The notes under the pieces were generated by a model that was given only the letters and a program-made list of their open reading frames with translations, made no database searches and was not told the DNA's origin. Positions 26,562 to 38,904 of a DNA stretch of 64,000 nucleotides are shown here, piece by piece. The translations under genes and the position numbers were made by a program. Location of the stretch: the NCBI GenBank assembly GCA_026874595.1, contig CM049308.1, positions 41,338,527 through 41,402,526 on the forward strand, read 5' to 3'. The DNA comes from Sipunculus nudus (taxonomy: Eukaryota; Annelida; Sipuncula; Golfingiida; Sipunculidae). Position 1 is the stretch's first letter. Each line of letters starts with the position of its first letter.

Positions 26562-27976
26562 ACTAGAATACGGGTAGTCGACAAGCGACTACGTGTATCC
26601 GCCTAAATCAGAGTGGAACGGGTGAAGTGAGGCATGGATTGAGTGGCAAGGGGAAATAGATTGAAGTGTTGCATATTAGCATGGTTGTCTGCAGCCAAAT
26701 GGTGTATGAATGTTGTGCCACCTACCACAAAATCCAGAAAGCCATCCAAGTTGTATACATATGCTAAATTTAAGGCAGATAAGTCAAACCACTATATGTT
26801 TATAAGTGATTATAGCCCGTGGCAGACAAACAGATAGACGCTGAGCAAAAATGGTTGAAGGTGGCGCCACCAGTTTTGCGTATCATAAAGAGCTATGTGA
26901 GAACTATACACATGCAAAACTTTGGCCCAATCGGTCAAACAGTACCCAATATATGAGCTTGGATGTCTGCTGCATAAACTAGAATGCAGGTGGCGCCACC
27001 TGTCATAAAATCAAGAGAGCTGTCGGGGATGTATAAACCTGCAAAATTTTAGCCAGATATGTCAAACCACTGCCGAGATATGAGTGATTTTTTCCCATGA
27101 CAGACAAACAGACAGGAGCTGTGCAAAAATGGCTGCAGGTTATACACATGCAAAATTTTGGCCCAATCGGTCAAACGGTTCCTGAGATATGAGCTTGGAT
27201 GTCTGCAGCGTAAACGTGAATGTAGGTGGCGCCACCTGTCATAAAATCAGAAAAGCTATCCAGGATGTATACGCATGGCGAATTTCAGGTGAATTAGTCA
27301 AGTCACTGCAGAGATATGAGTGATTTTAACCCAAGGCAGACAAACAGATGGAACCTGTGCAAACATGGTTGCAGGTGGCGCCACCATTTTTTGTGTATGT
27401 TATAAAGCTCTCCAAGGGCTACATTTGTGCAAAAAAATTTTCCTGATCGGTCAAACGGTTCCCGAGATATGAGCTTGGAAGTCTGCAGCGTAAACGTGAA
27501 TGTAGGTGGCGCCACCTGTCACAAAATCAGAAAAGCTATCCAGGATGTATACGCATGCCAAATTTCAGGTGAATTAGTCAAGTCACTGCAGAGAAATGAG
27601 TAATTTTAACCCAAGGCAGACGAACAGATGGACACTTTGCAAACATGGTTGCAGGTGGCGCCACCATTTTTGTGTATGTTATAAAGCTCTCCAAGGGCTA
27701 CATTTGTGCAAAAAAATTTTCCTGATCCGTCAAACGGTTCCCAAGATATGTGGGTTTATGTGTGGAAACAGACGCACAAACGGACGCAGAGCGCAGAGGA
27801 AAGGTCAGAGGTCAAAACAAAATCGGGGCGCAGCAGTTCACATGTGACCCGAACATAATCCCGGGTTTCGTAAAATTCCGCCCAGCGGTAACGGAGGAGT
27901 TCTCCGGACACCTACGCGGCGGCGGCGGCGTGCAGCTGAAAACATAGTATCCGCAAAACTCTGTTTTGGCGGATAC
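26562..27976 (+). mobile_element. Family A element, copy 2 (long, expanded core)
   Basis: Both ends are intact: ACTAGAATACGGGTAGTCGA at the left and the GTATCCGC...GGCGGATAC hairpin at the right. It carries six perfect GGTGGCGCCACC sites at 26860, 26989, 27225, 27374, 27505 and 27654. Spacings of 131 and 149 bp alternate, so the core is a ~280-bp dimer that has expanded. It inserts into sequence ending in a run of A, with no obvious target duplication. It is non-coding. Confidence 0.85.
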
Positions 27977-28310
27977 AATTAGACAAGTGGCGCAGGGAAA
28001 CAACGAGCAAAAGTAATCCTCGTTTACTTTCATTAGCTCACAGAATGTTAAAACGTCGGCATAAACGGAGGTTCTCGCGCGTTAATATTGTTAGCGGGTA
28101 CGCGGGTGGTACACGTGGTGTCATTGGGATCTGGTGACACATTGATTGGCCGCTGAGTAGCATTGGGATAAGAACTTGGGATTGGCTGAGAGACCACGTA
28201 TGGGAGAGATACTAAGAAGTTCGTAGTAAACAATTGCGCACGCGACTTCATTCACACCAATTTTTGGCGGGAACCGAGGACATCACTGGCCGTACTTATC
28301 AACCAAATAG
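27977..28310. promoter_or_regulatory. Promoter-like CpG-richer segment with CCAAT boxes and an E2F-type site
   Basis: The segment is richer in CpG than its surroundings. It carries four CCAAT boxes on the minus strand (complements of 28123-28127, 28145-28149, 28162-28166, 28181-28185), one on the plus strand (28257-28261) and TTTGGCGGGAA, an E2F-like site, at 28263-28273. No first exon could be identified on either side. It lies inside the 14-kb last intron of the DPH6-like gene and may be an internal or orphan promoter. Confidence 0.35.
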
Positions 28311-30080
28311 TTTCGGCAGTAAATTGGCCACCCCCACGTTACTTACACGCATCTGGAGCGACCATAAGCTTAACACATGTCGAATGCATGTTCATAAAAA
28401 AAGTTAAGTATATGATAAGAATTAATTGTGCGATTAGTAGCAGTTTAGTAGCGGTCATGACAGAGTTCTAGAAGATGACCAGCCTTGTCGGGAACAACTC
28501 GTGCCAGGCACCGCAAATCAGTTTATCATTTCCAGTGACCCTGTGTATTCGTTTTCCTTTTAGAGTAGTTTTATTTTAGTAATAGTTGTTCTTATGAATT
28601 CATGTATTTTTTAGGTCTTACCTTTCTAAAAATCCATAGGCTAATAAATTAATATTTACGGACTCATAATCTATCAACCGGGAAGATAAGTCGCATACAT
28701 TCGCAATACCTCTTTCGCTGTTTCAGCGTGTCTTTAGGCATTGGTGTTATAGGGAAGAACGATAGGATATATTGTTTTCCGACACCATAATGTTTCAATA
28801 ATGTCTGTAAACTATGGTTCTATTTTTTTTAACATCAGAAGCTATTTCCGATCATTTTAACGCAGGTCGATTACAAAACGGAACACACCAGTCTCGCTAG
28901 GCGAGGACAGATCCATGGCTGATAACAGATTAAACAAAGCTTGAGAAACGATAGAATGATACAGGATGTACGGGTACAGAAGCCCTGCTATGGATTAATA
29001 ATTCTGAAAATGAAATCCCGCCTTGAGGCTGTGAGTTCTGAGTGCGCTTTAAATTGGGGGTTCTTGGTATTGACTGTCTAGCAGGATTTCATGTGGGATT
29101 TTGGCGAAGTCTAGATGTGTTTTTAAACAGAACTGCATTTAAAAATAAAAGGAACACGGAAGTTATTATTTTTTCACAATTTCACACAACCAACGCTAAA
29201 GAACGTTGTTTTTTAAGTGCTAGAATGTGCTGTGAAGCCAGACAAGTTTTCACAAGCCGCACTGTCAGAGAATCGTAACGCACTTTGGTAGTTGACAGAT
29301 GTGGGTTGGGGGGTGGGGGGTAGAGGAGGGCTTTTTTGGGTATAAAAATTAAAAACAAATCAATTATGGGAGCGCCCAAGGTGCTTATTACATCAAATAC
29401 GATGATTCATTGCATATTTCATGGTATATATAGATGATACATCAAATAACTTATTAATAATTGACTATTGGTCATTTTTTATCTTTCAGGCACTGAATAT
29501 AAGCTTACAACCGATTCCTACCACTATTTCTTATATATATATTATATACTGCTGTTTTCTGTATTCAGCAATATAAAAAAAATATTAAAAAAAACTTCTG
29601 ATTGTTGTAATATAATCCACATCACATAATATTATAAGCAGTAGAAACAACAACTTTGCAAGAAAATTCAGTAAAATTTGAAAACCTGTGCAACAGGATA
29701 AATCTGTTCAAATGAACAAAGTACAAGTCAACTATTTACTTATAAAATAAGAGTTTGACAGTATTGAGAAACTACCTATATCATAAACAAGGCCTACAGG
29801 CCTAATGCAAACCGTGGAACGGGATATACACTAGGTATAATGCTTCCATGCTGGATCGTTACTTTTCAAGTACGTGTTACATGTATATGTACAATTCAAG
29901 CACTGAACATTTTGAACCTAAGTGCATGCACTAATTACACAAAAGTCACTGCTGAAATATGTCATGGGTGCGCACAACACAAAAATGATTTTAAGTGGCA
30001 CCACCAGTCTTGCGTACGAGAAAGATACTTCAAACCACTGTTAGGCTATGTGCACAGATGCATGAAACAACAAGAACAAG
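28311..30080. other. AT-rich intron sequence, no feature seen
   Basis: Short open frames here have no protein-like composition and no splice support. No family A-E text was found. A G-rich run sits at about 29305-29325. Confidence 0.6.
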
Positions 30081-30258
30081 TGACCCATGGGTCATGACGC
30101 TCAGCTGACTGGGAAGAGATTCGCTAAAGGAAATTTTATCATCAGAATGGTAGTATATACCCATTCAACTGAAGCATCAAACAGATTAACCAACAGGCCA
30201 AGATTTAGTCTGTATTGATATATCTCAAAAATAGAGAAAAAATGTGTAAACTTTAAAA

Positions 30259-31161
30259 ACTAGAATACAGGTAGCCGATAAGTGACTACGTGTATCCGCC
30301 AAAATTAGAGTGGAACGGTTGAAGTGAGGCATGGATTGAGTGGCAAGGGGAAATAGAGTAAGGTATGTTGCATATTAGCATGGATGTCTGCAGCCTAAAT
30401 GTGTATGTAGGTTGTGCCACCTACCACAAATCCAGAAAGCTGTCCAAGTTGTATACATATGCAAAATTTTAGGCAGAAAAGTCAAACCACTACATGTATA
30501 TGAGTGATTTTAGCCGACGGCAGACAAACAGACAGACGCTGTGCAAAAATGGTTGCAGGTGGCCCCTCCAGTTTTGTTTATGATAAAGACCTATGTGAGA
30601 TCTATACACATGCAAAATTTTGGCCCAATCGTTCAAACGGTTCCCGAGATATGAGCTCGGATGTATGAAGCATAAACTAGGATGTAGGTGGCGCCACCTG
30701 TCATAAAATCAAGAAAGCTAACCAGGATGTATAAAACTGCAAAATTTTAGGCAGATATGTCAAACCACTGCCGAGATATGAGTGATTTTAACCCAAGGCA
30801 GATGAACAGATGGACACTGTGCAAACATGGTTACAGGTGGCGCCACCATTTTTGTGTATGTTATAAAGCAATCAAAGGGCTACATTTGTATAAATTTTAT
30901 TTCCTGATCGGTCAAACGGTTCCTGAGATATGAGGGTTTATGTGTGGATCAGACGCACAAATGGATGCTGGATAGAGGGGAAAGGTCAGAGGTCAACACA
31001 AATTGGTTAGGCACTAGTTCACATGTGACTAGATAATTAGTGTAAGTTTCGGAAAAATCGGTCCATTTTTCTCAGAGGAGCTCTCTGGAAACAAACGTTG
31101 CGGCGGCGGAGGAACCCGGTCAAAAACATAGTATCTGCAAAACTTCGTTTTGGAGGATACA
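30259..31161 (+). mobile_element. Family A element, copy 3, nested in family B
   Basis: ACTAGAATACAGGTAGCCGA begins right after family B text TAGAGAAAAAATGTGTAAAC. The copy ends GGAGGATACA, after which family B resumes (ATACAGGTGGCTCCACCAGT). The insertion is therefore younger than the family B host. It has four core half-modules. Confidence 0.8.
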
Positions 31162-33449
31162 AAAATACAGGTGGCTCCACCAGTCTGCAGAAACTAATAA
31201 AAACACTTAATGGTCAATATCCATGCAAAGAATCATGGTGATCTCCGCATTAGTTGTTCAGATACTTCAGCTTTTATATCAAATTGTCCATTATTCTGAG
31301 GCTTCTATAGCTTGAAGGATATGGGTAACAGAGACCTAATTTCAAGTTTCCACAGGCACTCTTCATGGGCCTCCTTGCATGACAAGAATGAAGTTTCTAG
31401 GTCCAGTTGTTGCAATTTGTACCCTGTTGACAAATAACCACATCTTTAAAGGTCTCAAAAAATGAGAAAAAAAATTCGTAAAAATTTGAAAAAAATAGAG
31501 GTGGCACACCCAGTCTGCAGAAACTGATGGAACAGCTCATGATCCATATGTATGCCGAAAATCATGACCATCAATGTTGTAGTTATTGAGATATTGAAGA
31601 TTTTGTATGAAATATTTTACTACTCTGGGGGGTGCTTTGGGGCCCCATAGCTCTAGGGTTGGGTAACAAAGACCTAATTTCTGGTTTCCATGGAGACTTT
31701 TCATAGGTCTCTCAGTGTTTCGAGAATGAAGATTCTAGGTCCAGTCGTTACGATTTGTGCCATGCTAACAGATGACAGCATCCTTAAAGGTCTCAAAAAT
31801 AGAGGAAAAAATCGTGAAAAAATCAAACAATAAAGGTGGCGCCACCAATCTGCAGGAACTGATGATACATCTCATGATCAATATGTATGCCGAAAATCAT
31901 GACCATCAGTGATGTAGTTATTGAGATATTGAAGTTTTTGTATGAAATTTTTGACTACTCTGGGGGGGTACTTTGGGGCCCCATAGCTCAAAGGATATGG
32001 GTAACAGAGACCTTATTTCTGGTTTCCAAGTAGATTTTTCACGGACCTCTCAGTGTGTCAAGAATTAAGATTCTAGGTCCAGTCTTTACGATTTGTGCCT
32101 TGTTAACAGATGTTCACATTTTGAAAGGTCTCAAAAATAGAGAAAAAAATTCATAAAAAATCCAACGATATAGGTGGCACCACCAGTCTGCAGGAAGTGA
32201 TGACAAATCTCATGATCAATAGTTATGCCACAAATCATGACCATCAGTCAAGTAGTTAATGAGATATTGAAGTTTTTGTATGAAATTTTTTACTTTTCTT
32301 GGGGGTACTTTGGGGCCCCATAGCTCAAAGAATATGGGTAACAGAGACCTAATTTCTGGTTTCCAAGGAGACTTTCCATAGGTCTCTCAGTGTGTCGAGA
32401 ATGAAGATTCTAGGTCCAGTTGTTACGATTTGTGCCACGCAAACAGATGACAGCATCCTTAAAGGTCTCAAAAATAGAGGAAAAAATCGTGAAAAATCGA
32501 ACAATACAGGTGGCGCCACCAGTCTGCAGGAACTGATGGAACATCTCATAATCAATATATATGCCGAAAATCATGACCATCAGTGATGTAGTTATTGAGA
32601 TATTGAAGTTTTTGTATGAAATTTTTTACTACTCTGGGGGGTATTTGGGGCCCCATAGCTCGAAGGATATGGTTAACAGAGACCTAATTTCTGGTTTCCA
32701 AGGATATTTTTCATGGACCTCTCAGTGTGTCAAGAATTAAGATTCTAGGTCCAGTCTTTACGATTTGTGCCTTGTTAACAGATGTTCACATTTTGAAAGG
32801 TCTCAAATATAGAAAAAAAAATTTGTAAAAAATTGAACGATACAGGTGGCGCCACCAGTCTGCAGGAAGTGATGGAACATCTCATGACCAATATGTATGC
32901 CAAAAATCATGACCTTCAGTCAAGTACTTAATGAGATATTGAAGTTTTTGCATGAAATTTTTTACTTTTCTGGGGGGTACTTTGGGGCCCCATAGCTTGA
33001 AGGATATGGGTAACAGAGACCTAATTTCTGGTTTCCATGGAGACTTTTCATAGGTCTCTCAGTGTGTCAAGAATGAAGATTCTAGGTCCAGTCGTTACGA
33101 TTTGTGCCTTGTTAACAGATGTTCACATTTTTAAAGGTATCAAAAATAGAGAAAAAAAATCGTTAAAAATCGAAAAATACAGGTGGCGCCACCAGTCCTC
33201 AGGAACTGATGAAATATCTCATGATCAATATGTATGCCAAAAATCATGACCATCAGTCAAGTAGTTAATGAGATATTGAAGTTTTTGTATGAAATTTTTT
33301 ACTTTTCTGGGGGGTACTTTGGGGCCCCATAGCTCGAAGGATATGGGTAACAGAGACCTAATTTCTGGTTTCCAAGGAGATTTTTCATTGACCTCTCAGG
33401 ATGTAAAGTTACAAGATTCTAAGTCCAGCGGTTACGATTTGTGCCAGGT

Positions 33450-33498
33450 TAACGGACAGACGGACAGACGGACAGACAGACGGACGACGGACAAAGAG
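33450..33498. repeat. Degenerate (GACGGACA)n tract in family B tail
   Basis: Repeats of ACGGACAG and relatives occupy this stretch. A similar GGACAGACAGACGGACGGAC run sits at 35440-35460 before the same kind of terminal hairpin, so the tract belongs to the family B 3' region. Confidence 0.7.
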
Positions 33499-33547
33499 TG
33501 ATTGCTATAGCTCAGCATGACTGAAAGTCAGCTGAGCTAAAAATGAG

Positions 33548-35190
33548 CAGTCGACAAGTGACCCTTTGCATCTGCCAAAGAAAGTGTGGTATAAGTGAAG
33601 TGAGGGATGGAATAAGTCTTATATCACCCCACTCCTGAATACAGTGCACTAAAACTCTGAGAAAAGCGCATTAATTTATTTAATGAAAACACCTGCCGCC
33701 CACATGTCTGGTTTATGAGAAATTCTCCAAGATGGATTGACATACCAAATTTCAGACCAATAATTTGAACCTCTCCTGAGATATGAGCAATATCCCAAGG
33801 CAAATGTTCTTGTTAATTTACAATGTATAAGTTGCTTTCAAATTTCAGACTTTAATATCTTAAATCCAAACACATATAGCATATGAAAGTTATTTCAACA
33901 GTGCTAATAGGAAAAATTTCATAATTAATATATATTTAATGATTACGGAGAGATGACAGACAGAAAGAGCTAATCACTTTATGTTCCAATCTCCTAAGAA
34001 AAGAAGATGTTTCAATACGATCTTAATTTTTCCTCTCCAATTATCTTTTTAAACTAAATAAATTTTACACATTTGCAATAAAAATAAATGTCCTAGTGAT
34101 CTCTAACTCTGCTGAGGCAGGAAAATAATGAACATATGTTTGTATTAAATCCTCATTTCATTATCATATTTTTTTTTATTTTAAGTTAATATTTATATAA
34201 AAATTTTTAGATATATATATATATCTGAATATAAAAGTTGATTTATAATTCTAAATTGCATCTTCATAAATCTCAATCAGATAACACCACAACATGCATA
34301 CAAATTTATATTTATTGTTTTACCACAAAAAATATCTTTTAAATTTGCAAAACAATAAATATCTATAAATGATAGGTGATTAAGATATCACAAGTTTAAA
34401 TTATGCCTTTATTCATCCGAAATTTGCTTCATATTTGATAAATTTATGCATACTGAAGGGTTTAATTATATTTTCATTTGTTAAAATCATTAAAAAAATG
34501 ATTTTTTTTAATGCAAGATTTACACAACATTGGCATCTTCTGGATTACTCCTTTAATAACTTTTCAAAGAAAGATTTGTATATTGGAGTGGAAACAGCAT
34601 TACAAAAAGGAAATACAGTGCAAATAGTTACAGTTACTGCATAACACTTGGTGGGAAGGGTTTTGGGGAGGCGGATGATATGAGATTAACTGTACACCTG
34701 TCACAGCAGGGGATCTCCCCCAGTAACTGTTATTAATCAGGTACCCTGGCATAGCTGACTTCCAGTGACCAGGAGTGGCCTACCTGCATCTGGACAAAGC
34801 AAGTGACTACAATAGAGCCTCAAGGAGAAATTCAATAACTAGCCTAATTTTCAAACTTTTATTTTCAAATTTCAGATTTAAACAAATAAAATATGTATGT
34901 TTACATGCTGTGAAAATTAAATCAACAGTACTCACAGGAAAAAATGTGCCATGTTCAAAGTTGGGCTAAATTTAAAGTACTGATTTTACTTTTATGCTAA
35001 TAACTTAAAAAATTTACAAAATTCATATTTAATTTTAGTTATACAATTAAATCTTAATTAAACAAAGTAATATACTTGTAAAAAAAAGTCTCTAGCTAAA
35101 AAATGCTCATGTTCAGCAGCAAATATCTTTCCATTGTGTTCAAGCCCATTTCTTATTGAAATTACACTTAACAGTCATTACTTCTGGCAT
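33548..35190. other. AT-rich intron sequence with decayed repeat fragments
   Basis: 33548-33830 contains diverged family A-like text (AGTCGACAAGTGACC...) and then C-type module text (CCAAATTTCAGACCAATAAT). From 33830 to 35190 the sequence is strongly AT-rich, with a short (TA)n near 34213, and shows no gene. Confidence 0.5.
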
Positions 35191-35279
35191 GTATATAGGA
35201 AATATATAGGAGAATACTCCTGATAAATATTAAGAAAAACAGATAAGTGGCTTTGATATTAGGCAGTCCTGAAGTGTGA

Positions 35280-35515
35280 TAATAAGTTTTTAATGGAAAT
35301 TTGAGGTCTGTCCCTAATTTCTTGAAGGAATAAGGTCACAATGACCCAGTTTTCGATGGTAAGAGATCTTTAACACATCTAACAGTATGCCAAATTTTGG
35401 ATTCGTAGATCTAATGGTTTCAAAATGTGCCAGTCAAATGGACAGACAGACGGACGGACGAAGGATAATGGACCACGACTATAGCTTAGATGACTTATAG
35501 TCAGCTGAGCTAAAA
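35280..35515 (+). repeat. Family B 3'-end fragment
   Basis: It ends with GACTATAGCTTAGATGACTT and AGTCAGCTGAGCTAAAAATT, the same terminal stem-loop as at 33513-33545, preceded by a GACGGAC-type tract. The body is strongly diverged. Confidence 0.6.
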
Positions 35516-35860
35516 ATTATTGTAGAAAGCACCACCAGTCTTTGGTATAAGACGGATGAGTCCACAAGCTATGAATATGCATAATTTCAGGCTAATACTG
35601 CAAATCACTCCTGAGAAAAGGGCATTAATTTATTTTACAAAATCCCAAGGCACTTGGCCCCACCTGTCTGATTTATGAAACAACTTTCAAACATTGATGA
35701 ACATGCCAAATTTCAGACCAATACCTTGACCCACTCCTGATATATGACCAATTTTCACCTACTTGAAATAACTTTGAAATAAACAGTCTTGCATGGACTT
35801 GTTTAAACTAATACAATGAACGTATGATGAAAACACCACACCAAGATGTTAAAGTAGTCA
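35516..35860 (+). repeat. C-type core module fragment
   Basis: It contains AGCACCACCAGTCTTTGGTA, GGGCATTAATTTATTTTACA and CATGCCAAATTTCAGACCAA, in the order seen in the first half of the family C copy at 41740-42540. No element ends are present. Confidence 0.55.
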
Positions 35861-36189
35861 GATTACAGCACACAGGCCTCTTCCAACCCTGGCACTGTGC
35901 AAAAGCTATTTATAGAGCTTACAAAATCTTGGCCAGTGGCCTGGACATACAGGCACTACCCAGTGCTGCCAACTGTACACAGAAATGGCCCTACTTTAAA
36001 TAGCTTTGAAAAAATATTCCCAATACAAAATGTTTTTCAGCTGACTTTTCATAAAAAGAAAATTATGGATATTTGATGCATACTGAATGCAAAATTATAA
36101 TACAGATACATCTCACTGATGGTAAAATCTTGAATTAAGTAGAGTATGGATACCAATTATTTGTAATACATGTACAGCCATCTTTATAT

Positions 36190-36859
36190 TGTTATGGAGT
36201 AAGAAAGGGTTTGTATATGTGACTTGACATATATTTAAAGGAATATTTCAATATTTCCATATTTAAGATCTAAAATCATTCAGAAACAATAAAGATCAAT
36301 TACGGTTTCAGTCTGTTCTGATATTCAGACAGAGCCAAAGATTATTAATGGTCATCAGACGATCAAGTATCTAATGGTAATTTAGTATGTTTTTAGAGCC
36401 TAAATGTACTCTAAAAAATTAGCTCTAAATTGGTTTCTATGATGAGGCAGGCAGATTATGTTTATACGAGTTTGGAAATAGCAGTGTAGGTCAGTCTATA
36501 ACTGGATGTATGTCAGGTCAGACTTGGGATTTTCCATAGCACTTTTGTCCAATCAGATCTCACGAAAGTTAGGAAGAACACTTACAACTCTGATTTAATT
36601 GTGACCTACTTTGAGTAATCCAATCAGGTTTAGCTTTTATGACGAAATGCAGAAATATGGATATGTACGTGTCACGTGGAAGCTCTGAAACAAAACTATC
36701 AGTAGTGCGCACTGAGAGTCAGAGTGAGTCAGAGAGACTGGGCGGCTCTCTCAGAGAGAGAGACTGTCCCAGACCTCTTGCTATTGAATAAAGACTTCTG
36801 TCATCAAACTGGTCTTGGAACATTGTCAGCCACCAACATCAGCAACCGTATGTGATACA
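36190..36859 (+). mobile_element. LTR-like sequence, forward arm of a large palindrome
   Basis: It starts TGTTATGGAGTAAGAAAGGG and ends GTATGTGATACA (TG...CA), with AATAAA at 36787-36792 and a (GA)-rich stretch before it. It is followed immediately by GGTGGGGACATCCCCGAACC, where an LTR element's primer-binding region would be. The length (670 bp) and layout suit an LTR. No gag or pol is present. The LTR identity is inference. Confidence 0.55.
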
Positions 36860-36886
36860 GGTGGGGACATCCCCGAACCCCACCTC

Positions 36887-37448
36887 TGTATCATTATGGC
36901 TGACTCACTCTGACTCTCAGTGCACACTACAGATAGTTTTGTTACAGAGCTTCCACGTGACACATGAGACGTACATATCCATATTTCTGCATTTCATCAT
37001 AAAAGCTAAACCTGATTGGATTACCCAAAGTAGGTCACAATCACATCAGAGTTGTAAGTGTTCTTCCTAACTTTCGTGAGATCTGATTGGACAAAAGTGC
37101 TATGGAAAATCCCAAGTCTTACCTGACATACATCCAGTTATAGTCTGACCTACACTGCTATTTCCAAACTTGTATAAACATAATCTGCCTGCCTCATCAT
37201 AGAAACCAATTTAGAGCTAATTATGAGAGTACATTTAGGCTCTAAAAACATACTAAATTACCATTAGATACTTGATCGTCTGATGACCATTAATAATCTT
37301 TGGCTCTGTCTGAATATCAGAACAGACTGAAACCGTAATTGATCTTTATTGTTTCTGAATGATTTTAGATCTTAAATATGGAAATATTGAAATATTCCTT
37401 TAAATATATGTCAAGTCACATATACAAACCCTTTCTTACTCCATAACA
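36887..37448 (-). mobile_element. LTR-like sequence, inverted arm of the palindrome
   Basis: This is the reverse complement of 36190-36859, from TGATACA at its inner edge to TGTTATGG at its outer edge, with scattered substitutions. It lacks about 110 bp present in the forward arm (roughly 36738-36848); the deletion edges share GTCAG. The two arms face each other across about 27 bp. The palindrome extends a few bases outside both arms (TATATTG / CAATATA). Confidence 0.75.
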
Positions 37449-37800
37449 ATATAGCCACAGATAGCTGAACACCCATGGTAGTTTATATTAATTGGTTTTG
37501 GTGAATTATTTAAACCATAATTCTAAAATTTTTAAAAGCTTTTGAAAAACATTTGTTTCAATATTATCCATAGATAACCTTTAATCTAAGACTAGTGGCA
37601 TGATGTAATAGTAGCTGATAAATTGGTGCCATCCTAGATGTAACTGCTTTACACAACAAACATGTATAGTAAGACGACTCAATTCACCCTCCATAATTCA
37701 GCCTAAAATTATTCATGTGGAACCATTAAAGTCAATTATTACAAGAATATATTCTGGGGATTATTTGTGTTGAATATTAATCAAATTGGCTTCAGAAGAG
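37449..37800. other. Intron sequence, no feature seen
   Basis: AT-rich sequence without repeat-family text or plausible exons. Confidence 0.5.
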
Positions 37801-38704
37801 TCAGTGGAAAAATGTTTTGCAGGTTTGTAACTCATATAGGAAAATACAGCATACTCGCTATGTGCAGCTTCCTGTAACTCGGCCAAAAATCGCTGAACAA
37901 AAACCATCTGAACAAATTTGAATTACTAACATCTGAGGATCATTAATGTGTAAGATTAAAGAATTTGCCCTAGTGGGGTTTTTGAGGAGAAGATCTTTGT
38001 AGCCACTGAGCTAAAATGGGCTGTTATGGGATTTGACTAAATTCAGTTTCCAACAACTCGGCCAAAAGTCATTGAACAGAGGCTATTTGATCAAAAATTT
38101 AGAAAGCTACCCTAGGATCATTTCTGTGAGATATTAAATAATTTGGCCATATGGTTTCAGAGAAGAAGTTTTTTGTAGTCCCTCAGTATGATACAGGCAC
38201 CAATGACCCCCATACAAAAAGGCCAATGCAGGTGGTGCCACCAATACCTCATTTTCAGATTGGACTCGTATAACCACCATAGGAATAAAATTTGGTGTTG
38301 ATAGCTCCAGCTGTTTCTGGGATTTTGATTTGAGTATGCTTTTAACATATGACAACGTTCAACTTCCAATAACTGGGCAAAAATCACCAAACTGGAGCCA
38401 TTCAAACAAATTTGAGATAGATTGTTTCTGGAATTATTTATGTGAAATAATCGACAATTTGGCTGAACAGTTTCAGAGGGAAAAGATTTTTTTAAGGTTT
38501 TTAAGCTTTTTCCCTTTATAAAGTTAATGCAGTTAGAAAAAAATAAGCTTAATTCGATAAAGTTTGACATATGACTAATTCTTACATGCAATTAGGAGTT
38601 GCCAGCTCTGATGGTTTCTGAGATAGCATTGGTTAACCTACTCACAACCATGGATGGCGGATGGATGACGCTGTGCCATCACATAAGCTCACAGGTTCGC
38701 TAAT
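37801..38704 (+). mobile_element. Family E repeat, copy 1
   Basis: It contains CCTGTAACTCGGCCAAAAAT, GCAGGTGGTGCCACCAATAC, AAAATTTGGTGTTGATAGCT and TGGCTGAACAGTTTCAGAG. It ends TGCCATCACATAAGCTCACA followed by GGTTCGCTAA. The same order and end occur at 52640-53130. A near-copy of the GGTGGCGCCACC palindrome lies in its core. No coding capacity was found; the open frame across it (38157-38591, minus) is repeat sequence. Confidence 0.7.
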
Positions 38705-38904
38705 AAAAAGTGTCTGCATATGCTTCGGGCTAAAATGCAATGATGGATATTCCCTCTTACTTTTGCATTCCAGGACAATAATTTATATAATGTAATCATG
38801 TGACTTTGTTGTTCCCCTTTCACCACTTTGACAGCCAGGCATTACCTAGTCTATAAAGATTTTTTTATCATTTACCTTTTTGTAATATAATGGGCTAAGC
38901 TCAC

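Larger units (their letters stand above)
30085..33547 (+). mobile_element. Family B element with ~337-bp tandem core, split by a family A insertion
   Basis: The left part has TCATGACGCTCAGCTGACTG and the right end has a stem formed by TAGCTCAGC and TCAGCTGAGCTA around 33513-33540. After the nested family A copy (30259-31161), modules follow with a 335-338 bp period, marked by GATTCTAGGTCCAGT at 31731, 32069, 32406, 32741 and 33078, with diverged marks near 31388 and 33415. Each module contains GGTCTCAAAAATAGAG, GGTGGCGCCACC (or a near-copy), CATGATCAATATGTATGCC and TGAGATATTGAAGTTTTTGT. Early modules alternate between two subtypes, suggesting a dimer. It is non-coding. Confidence 0.8.

Noticed and set aside
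22991-28033. Open frames of 60-86 codons in family A copies (for example with WRHHFCVCYK)
   Set aside because: The same text occurs in non-coding repeat copies with shifting frames and stops. It has no conserved reading frame between copies.
36852-37070. 72-codon plus-strand ORF
   Set aside because: It lies in the palindrome centre and inverted LTR-like arm and has no gag or pol similarity.
38157-38591. 144-codon minus-strand ORF
   Set aside because: It lies across the family E repeat, and the matching copy at 52640-53130 does not keep the frame.
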